From NCBI GenBank assembly GCA_003427395.1, contig BFEA01000315.1:407859-441939 (forward strand): a DNA stretch of 34,081 nucleotides, written 5' to 3'. Shown piece by piece: positions 27,309 to 34,081 of this stretch (positions are counted from its first letter, which is position 1; each line of letters opens with the position of its first letter). Under the pieces are notes generated by a model. It was given only the letters and a program-made list of their open reading frames with translations. It was not told where the DNA came from and made no database searches. A program made the translations under genes and the position numbers. Origin of the DNA: Chara braunii (taxonomy: Eukaryota; Streptophyta; Charophyceae; Charales; Characeae).

Positions 27309-29739
27309 GGTGATCTTCAATTCCGAAGATCACGCACAGATGGCAGCTGAAATGAAATATAGGAATTGTAACGGCTCAATTTGCAGGATCTCCCCGTGGA
27401 AAAAAGCAGACAAATACAAGGCCCAACCCATCCTTTTTGGTCTCATACAAGCAAACTCTGTTGAAAGAAAAATTCTGAGTACAATTCGACAGGATTGAGC
27501 CGGGATACCACGGGCTGGTGAGAGATAGTATCCGACCAATAAAATCCTTAAATGGGTCATACCGACGTCGGACTTTTTATCCCCTCACTCGCGTACGATG
27601 ACTGCCATCCTGGAGGTGAAAACCGACGACCCGCCGGTTTTTCCGCCGGAATGGATACTGCAGATCAATGACAAGGAGGTAGAAATTACCGTCTCAACAA
27701 AAAACATCACCCATTTGCTTCAGGTGCATAGAGAGGGGCCACGTAGGGTTGGACCCTGCATGCCCCAAGTTCCTAAAACAACAGAAGGAAAGAGAACTCC
27801 ACCCCAGCATGTTGGTTGAAGTGGAGGACGCTCCGGGTACCTGGTACATTGTAGACCCAACCTATGACGGTTGGGTCTTCGATGATAACCTCGATGACCC
27901 GGAGTGGGTCTGGCACTTCACGGACAAAAAACCTACAACCAAAAAGTTGGACATCTTCCCACCTGCAAAGAGCAGGTGGCAGAAGAAGGCCACAGGGAAG
28001 GAGACTGGGAAACCAATAGCAATCAAAGTTGTTCCCCTCAACGACTCTCGAGTGATTTTGGAGGAGAAAGCCAGGGAGAATCTGCTGTGGGACCTGGATT
28101 CGGTCAGGGAACAGATGGAAGAAGAATACCGAAAACAAACGGAAGGAATCCAGGTAAGAGTCCAAGCAATCAACCTTACGGAAAGGGAGGAAAAACAGGC
28201 AACATACAAAAAACTCGACCAGGCTCAGATGGAAAGCAAAAGAACTTGGGAAGAGGAAAAGGCAGACAAGGGAAGAGAACCAGACCCGAAGAAGAAGAAG
28301 GGCACGGACGCAGCCAACAAAGGAAGATCACAAACCACGGAGGGTACTCAGCAGCCAATCACGTCGTCAGAAGGTGAACAGGGGGAAAGCGGCAAGACCT
28401 CTGATACCACTATCCCCCCGGCTCCCAGCGGTGAGGATGAGGAGCCAGTGACGCGGTCACTCCAATGGCTGAGGGACTATGTTGAAAAAGCCAAAGCTGA
28501 ACGTGAACACCTCTTTGATATCCGCACTCCCTGCATGAAACATATGGAAAGAACACAAAATCTGAAGAAAGGCTTAACAACAGGTATCATAACTTCCTCC
28601 AACCAGTTTGATCTACTGGTCAAAGCAGAGGAATTTTTAGAGTATGCAGCATTCAGATAGGCAGAAAAGAAAAGGGCAAGAGAACAAGGTATCAAAGACA
28701 AAGATATAACAAAGGTTGACTCCAAAGAAGCACTACAGGACCTGAGACCAAAGAAATGGAGGACCACCACGGACCATACCAAAAAAGCAAGCGGCAATGA
28801 CCAGTCAACAACGAAACCCACAGAAAAATCAGCCAGATTTTAGATTGAGCAGGAAATCGCAGTGGTGGAAGCACAGGCGGAGAAGCTCAAGAAGTTGAAC
28901 TCAGCTTACGAATCAGAATTTTTCTCACTCAAGCATATAGCAGATGGCAAGGCCCCTGAGGTTATGGGCCAAGCAATGTCTGCAATGTTGACTCTTATGG
29001 GGACTAAACCACTTTTGGCTGCACGCTACATGGAGCAAAAGAAGAAATGGCAAGTGGCCACAGGCGTGTCCTTTGCAATCCCCAGGATCGACGAAGGCCA
29101 GAATGTGGCTACCGTCCTGCAGGAGAAGATCACAACATTCTACCCTTTGGGAGTGTTCGAGACAGACTCCTTTGCGACCCAGCAGGATGATAGACTGCAA
29201 GAGGCTCTACAGGGGGAGCAGAAAGTTACAGCAGACCAGACGGACCCCAAAGACACCCCGATGGATTAGATCAACCAACCGGAGCTCGGAACTCTCAGAT
29301 CCTTCACCCCCCTCTTCGCTAAGATGCCTAAGGACACTAAGCTAAGGGAAGGAATGAGGTGGCGGCCATGGAACACGGTGACGGCTATCCCCTACAACGT
29401 GCTGACAGGATAGGCATTCCCGTTGAGCTGCTGGCCGCCTCCCTGGCAGGGTTGATTAGCAAAGGAATTTTCGAGGGTGATGGCGACTTGGATTACAGGG
29501 CATATCCAATAGATATGGAGAGATACTACCGTGATGAATGCTCTGAAGAAGAAATGGAGGAGGATGAGGAGGACTGGACAACCGAAAAGGATGAGGGAGA
29601 TTCTGAGGCACCCCTGACAAAAGAGGGGAGTAGCAGCATAGGGGAGTATAGGATGGATGTATTCCTAACAAAGACTCAGTCGGACCCGCCGGGAGAGTCC
29701 GCTGATTCTATGGAGACTAGAGGGTCAGGCGCCTCTTAG
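27309..29739 (+). pseudogene. LINE ORF1, 3' part with CCHC-like knuckle
   Basis: ORF1 resumes at VIFNSEDHAQMAAEMKYRN and runs to TGA 27496, then TAG 27526. A frameshift near 27700 enters CFRCIERGHVGLDPACP (27716-27763), a knuckle spaced CX2CX4HX6C rather than the usual HX4C. WYIVDPTYDGWVFDDNLDDP and a long charged Lys/Glu-rich coiled stretch follow (to 28657). TAG codons at 28658, 28841 and 29267 break the same frame. A last shift near 29400 gives an acidic C-terminus (SEEEMEEDEEDW) that ends at 29739. ORF1 proteins bind LINE RNA; this one is unusually long. Confidence 0.78.
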
Positions 29740-29789
29740 ACTTAGCTTCATGCTTCCTTCTAGACTCATATGTCAGTCTAGCTCTTGGA

Positions 29790-30410
29790 CGTACTGAGAA
29801 GACAAGCCAACGAGAAGGGCGCAAAGGTGAACTGGAAAAATCAAGGCATCATTATTCAGAGTTGGAACGTTAATGGCTAGGGAAACATAATCTCAAAGGA
29901 AGACAAACTAAATGACAAAATTAGAGGCTTGAGGGACTACACAGGGAAACCAGCAGACATAATCCTCTTGCAAGAAACACATCTAACTAGTTCAGAGGAT
30001 CATAATAAAATCAAGAAATTCTTCACAAGCAAACTAGGACGAATTAAAGACGAGATTTGGGCCTCAGACAACAACTCAAGCACGAAAGGCACGGCTATCC
30101 TAATACCCAAATCCTCACGCTTCTTCACAACAGGCACAGTTCAAGGAACGGACGCTGACAATGAAACAAGGATGGTGCATGATGGATCTTAAATGGAAAG
30201 AAGAGGAAGTTAGAATCATCAACATGTATGCACCCAATAACTCATGAGATAGATCGGAATTTTTGTCCACGGTGGGAAGTTTGGTAACACCTTTCTCACC
30301 TTGCATCTTAGGAGGAGACTGGAACGCAACTCTGGACCCGACTTACGACATAATCTCTTGAGCAATCGCGGCTCAAGCTTCACAAGAAGCGGTTCCAGTC
30401 CTTAAGCTGA
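29790..30410 (+). pseudogene. LINE ORF2: APE-type endonuclease domain
   Basis: The domain opens with IIIQSWNVNG, then TAG 29878. DIILLQETHL carries the catalytic Glu and GTAILIPKSSRF follows. A frameshift near 30175 leads to VRIINMYAPNN, TGA 30245, CILGGDWNATLDP (the D-x-N motif) and TGA 30359. In this family the domain nicks the genomic target before reverse transcription. The later DHKPVEI sequence at about 30601 corresponds to the SDH motif, with Ser replaced by Leu. Confidence 0.85.
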
Positions 30411-32919
30411 TGATGGATCACAACCTGGTGGACCCTTTCCGTACGCTACACCCGAAAAGAAAAGCCTTCTCGCTGGTAAAGAAAAAACACGCTCATCACA
30501 CGACTTTCTCCCGCGTTGTCTACTTCCTTGTCTCAGAATCTCTAATGGGAACCGTCAAGGAGGCTGACATTCTGGCCCTGTTCGCATACTCGGTATTAGA
30601 TCACAAACCGGTAGAGATAATTCTCAGCTATGAGCAATACATTACGGGAGGAGCCAACTTCCACAAGTTGAACAATTCCCTCCTTCTCAGTCAGGTCTTC
30701 CAGGATAGTGTACATGAATGTTGGCAAAACTCGAGGAGCACATTCTTAGGGGGACAAGATAAATGGGAATGGTTCCGGAAGAGCTACCTCTCACTGTCTC
30801 AAACAGTGACTCGGCTATTTCGAAAACTGACCAATGACCGAAGACAGGGAAAACAGGCTCTGGAGATAGCACTAAAGATTGCAAAGAACGACTGCAAAGG
30901 ACAACTTGATAATCGACCCTTCCTCAATCCTATATTCAACAACCCTTGAATGGGTAAAGGATGAACTCGCAGTATGGAGATAATGGGAATTGAAAGGCCT
31001 ACAACTCAGAGCAAGAATGACGGAATATGAGTTAAACGAATCAATGACTTAACATTTTTTCTCTAGAATAAAAGCCAACAGCAGAGCGAGCTCAATTGAA
31101 GGCCTGAAGGAAGGACAGACAGTGAAGGGATGCTGGAAATAGCTAGAGGTTTCTATCAAGAATTGTACCAGATGAAAACTGCCTCACCCGCCTCTATAGC
31201 CACGACAGAGGTGAGAACCAAAATGCTACAGTACCTAGATAAGACAATCTCAGTGGAACAGGCGGCAGCGTTAAACAAACCTATTACGCTAGAGGAATTG
31301 AAATTCGTTGTCCGCAACATGAAAAACGATAAATCCCCAGGGATCGATGGTCTTACCAAGGAATTATGGGAAACGTTCTGGCCCATAATGGGCAATGTCC
31401 TTCTTCGGTTCTATAAGGACAACTGGGATAAAGGGGGGATGGGATAATTTTTGAGTATCAGCATGGTGACCCTACTGTATAAGAAGGGGGACCGGGAGGA
31501 CATTCGCAACTATAGACCAATCTCCCTACTTACCCTCCCCTACAAAATTATGGCGAAAGCATTTGCGTTCAGAATACAGGACCTCATAGATAAATGCTTT
31601 CACATAGATCAAACTGGTTCTATTTCGGGCAGATATATACTAGACAACGTCTTAACTCTTAACGAGGCAACAAGAAAAGTCAAAGAGAAGAGGATGAATA
31701 CAACTATCCGGTTCTTCGATTTTGAGAAAGCCTACGACCAAGTCAATTGGACCTTTCTCAATGCGAGCATGGAAAAAATGGGGGTGGGACCTGAATTCAA
31801 GAAATGGGTCAATATCTTGTACAACGATGCTTCAGGATGTGTACAAGTGAATGGACTTATTTCCGAACGTTATCCGATCTCCCGGTCAGTCCGTCAAGTA
31901 GACCCTTTAGCCCCACCGATCTTCCTTTTTGTCATGGAAGCGATTGCCTCCTTCCTACGCAAAGACCCCTCAATCCAAAGGTTGTCAGACCTTTATACCC
32001 TCACCACATCCAATTCCCAACAGTGATAATGTTTGGAGACGATCTCACGGTTCTCATAAGGGCATCTGACTCCTCCATAAAAGCACTAGTCAGGGCAATG
32101 GAAGCTTTCAGGTTGGCCTGAGAAATGAAGATCAATTGGAAAAAGACGATAGGCTGGTGGTTATCAGAGGAGGAGACACCCCGAATGGATGGACCTGAGG
32201 CAGAAATGACATGGGAAAGACCTGAGGAGCCAATGAGATACATGGGAATTATGGTAACCAAGGATGGCCCCGCCCTGCAAATGGCACAAAACCTGATGAC
32301 CAATCAAATCAATAGAATGAGGAGATGGGGTACCACATTCACCTCATTGTTGGGAGGAGCCCTAGCCATCAATACCTCCATCTTTTCAATGATGTGGTAT
32401 ATTGCCTCTATCTGGACTGTACCAGACCAAACTATCAAAGAGCTGAACAGTACAGCCACAACATACCTATGGTCAGGCGACCCAAACAAAACGAAGTACA
32501 TCCCTAAGATAGCCTGATACTACATAACGAGAAGGTCATCGAAGGGGGGACTAGGAATAATCGACCCCAAACAGGAAACCAAAGCCCTCCAGATCAAGTG
32601 GATAGTCAAGTTACTAACCCAACCTAGACTAGCTTGGCACAAACTGGCCCTTAATAGCATCAGAGATATAGCCCCTATCCAGAGCCCACTCAATATGGCT
32701 GGCCTATTCTGGGTAATGAACAAAGAATGGACACCCAAGACAGGTAGAAGGAGACGACCCGCAAACTTGTCACTTAACAAGGTGCAACCACCTACCCCCT
32801 ACTGGACAACTCTCATCCACATTTGGAGAGAAATTATGCCAAAAAAAGTCAAGAAACCTAAGTCCAAAGACTCAAAGAGGAAGTCCCACATCAACCCCTG
32901 TTCGGGAACCCATGTGTAA
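30411..32919 (+). pseudogene. LINE ORF2: reverse transcriptase domain
   Basis: From the end of the endonuclease (LDHKPVEIIL) the frame runs to TGA 30947; a shifted frame carries TAA 30981 and TAA 31050. RT proper begins near 31130: NMKNDKSPGIDGLTKELW, TAA 31445, VTLLYKKGDREDIRNYRPIS, HIDQTGSISGRYILDNV, RFFDFEKAYDQVNW and VDPLAPPIFLFVMEAI. A shift near 32005 precedes the catalytic box FGDD (32032-32043; the family usually has FADD or YADD). TGA codons at 32119 and 32515 follow, the second in a context (KIA-stop-YYITRRSSKGGLGI) where relatives have Trp. Catalytic aspartates are present, but the ORF cannot be translated whole. Confidence 0.92.
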
Positions 32920-33572
32920 AGGACACAGGGGGGCACTCACTGTCACTTACAAATGGGCATCGATGGCTCTCTTGGATCAGACATGGGGTCTGGCGTGTCA
33001 TTTGGGATGAAGAGGGGAAATATTGGATCTGTGAGGAACAACTGAGAACACGCCTAAAGGGCTGTCACCACCGAGATGAGAATCTGGCAACAATAATCAG
33101 CAGCATCCCGGTCAGCTGGAAGGACCTGTTAAAAGAGGACTCCTCTTGGAAATGAGGGGAGTGGGGAGTTCTGATCCAGGAAACGTTACCACAGAGAGCC
33201 TATCAATTTTATCGCAGATCTCCTGGATCAGACTTTGCAGGAGTCTTCACCTCCTTTCCAATAGATCGGACCAACCCCAAAACCCTAACAATCCACAACA
33301 TTGATCCCCGAAAAGTAAGGACACTGGGAACCTGGCCGAAGACTATTTTCCAAGTAGATACAACAATTCAAGATTTAGAATTCAACCCAGACGAATGGAC
33401 CTGGACCCCAGGCAGTAACAGAGCATATAAGACCCCCAGGCACATAACCCGGTGTCGGGACTGGTGGGTCCCGAATAACTTCCCATCACTCGAGAGATTG
33501 AATATGGACAAATTGTGCACAACAGAGAAATCTGGAGTGAGGAAGCGGGAAAGAGAAAAGACAAAGGATTAG
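32920..33572 (+). pseudogene. LINE ORF2 C-terminal region
   Basis: After a frameshift near 32918 the frame reads WLSWIRHGVWRVIWDEEGKYW, a Cys/His-containing stretch KGCHHRDENLA, TGA 33153, and RAYQFYRRSPGSDFAGVF. It ends with Trp-rich EWTWTPGSNRAYKTPRH and a basic tail (RKREREKTKD) before TAG at 33570-33572. This occupies the place of the LINE C-terminal domain; I do not recognise a named domain and see no RNase H. Confidence 0.7.
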
Positions 33573-34014
33573 GCCGCAGAAGGGAGTGATGCCCTGAGGA
33601 GAGAACCACAGGAGGAAAGAGCTAGCGGCAGCAAGCGAGCGAGCGCAAGAACAGGGGCACAAAGAACATAGCGGGAAGCCGGGAGGGCCATCGGAATGCA
33701 ATAAGACTAAGGCCAAAGGGCCCTTTGAACTAGCAATTGCAGCGCGACAGCAATAAGGGAATGAGGAAGTCGAGGGATGGGCGGCCAGAAGCCGCGGGAA
33801 GCCAGGAAATGAGGGGCCAACGTAGGGGCCACCTACGGAAGCCTCGGGGCGGAGGCCCACGACCAAAGAGATCGGCACGCACAAGGCGCGAGGAAAGACT
33901 AAGGAGAGGGGTCGCTATGGGGCGACAAGACGTCCAAAAGACATGGGACACCTCGGGGAAAGGCACCCGGGGCCATGTGGGACTAAGTAAAAATAATGGC
34001 GTCCGGGGCAAAAG
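33573..34014 (+). other. LINE 3' untranslated region
   Basis: G/A-rich, ORF-poor DNA without a poly(A) run follows the ORF2 stop. A related word, GTGGGACTAAGTAAAAATAATGG, occurs at about 33978, just before the tandem repeat begins. Confidence 0.55.
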
Positions 34015-34081
34015 GTGTCGGGGACCGCCGACGGGACTAAGTGTCGGGGACCACCAGCGGGACTAAGTGTCGGGGACCGCC
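34015..34081 (+). repeat. 26-bp tandem repeat at the LINE 3' end, running off the window
   Basis: The unit starts GTGTCGGGGACCGCC and ends GGGACTAA. Copies are at 34015-34040 and 34041-34066 (three substitutions), and a third begins at 34067 and is cut by the window edge. Some non-LTR elements end in short tandem repeats instead of poly(A). Confidence 0.9.

Larger units (their letters stand above)
10263..34081 (+). mobile_element. Degenerate LINE (non-LTR retrotransposon), split by element B
   Basis: LINE sequence lies on both sides of element B: ORF1 (10870-11381, resuming at 27309 and ending near 29739), ORF2 with APE-type endonuclease and RT (about 29790-33572), and a 3' region ending in 26-bp tandem repeats. 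Removing element B and one GTGAT copy restores one uninterrupted frame across the junction, which shows that B inserted into ORF1. LINE sequence in the window totals roughly 7 kb. The 5' limit is uncertain and the 3' limit runs off the window. All ORFs are broken. Two-ORF structure, APE-type endonuclease and no visible RNase H suggest an L1-like clade. Confidence 0.85.

Overview
This is eukaryotic, repeat-dominated DNA. It contains no operons, no ribosomal or transfer RNA genes that I can find, and no intact cellular gene. Almost everything recognisable is decayed retrotransposon: two chromodomain-bearing Ty3/gypsy LTR elements and one large LINE, embedded in microsatellites and unassigned spacer, with one 148-base assembly gap. 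Plant-type chromoviruses, initiator-Met primer binding sites and an L1-like LINE point to the green lineage. The first element resembles polyproteins I associate with the charophyte alga Chara braunii, but that is recall, not a search result.

Layout. (1) 1-6051, minus strand: element A, a Ty3/gypsy chromovirus with the start of a 3' LTR (broken into a GA microsatellite), polypurine tract, chromodomain, integrase and gag. Protease, RT and RNase H are missing; a primer binding site and a 1.16-kb 5' LTR follow. (2) 6052-7486: spacer with a decayed Cys/His-rich reading frame. (3) 7487-8432: a solo LTR of the same family in the opposite orientation. (4) 8433-10262: mostly unassigned, with a foldback hairpin cluster and a 0.1-kb LINE shard. 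(5) about 10263-34081, plus strand: a LINE with ORF1, a CCHC knuckle, APE-type endonuclease, RT and a tandem-repeat 3' end. (6) 11382-27303, inside LINE ORF1: element B, a plus-strand chromovirus with both LTRs, a perfect GTGAT target-site duplication, primer binding site, gag, protease, RT-RNase H, integrase, chromodomain and polypurine tract. (7) 17685-24277, inside the pol gene of B: about 6.6 kb of ORF-poor DNA that I cannot assign to any family.

The nesting gives an order of events: LINE first, then element B, then the unknown insert. Every retroelement ORF is broken by nonsense codons or frameshifts, and several catalytic or zinc-binding residues are lost, so none should be autonomous.

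The most unusual content is in the unknown insert. It has seven spaced copies of a hairpin whose stem pairs co-vary (21543-22155), followed by a tandem array alternating two monomer types (about 22467-23060), and trains of short perfect hairpins at both ends. The G.T wobble pairs of the seven-copy array would be G.U pairs only in a plus-strand transcript. This is the best candidate for an undescribed structured-RNA or structured-DNA element here.
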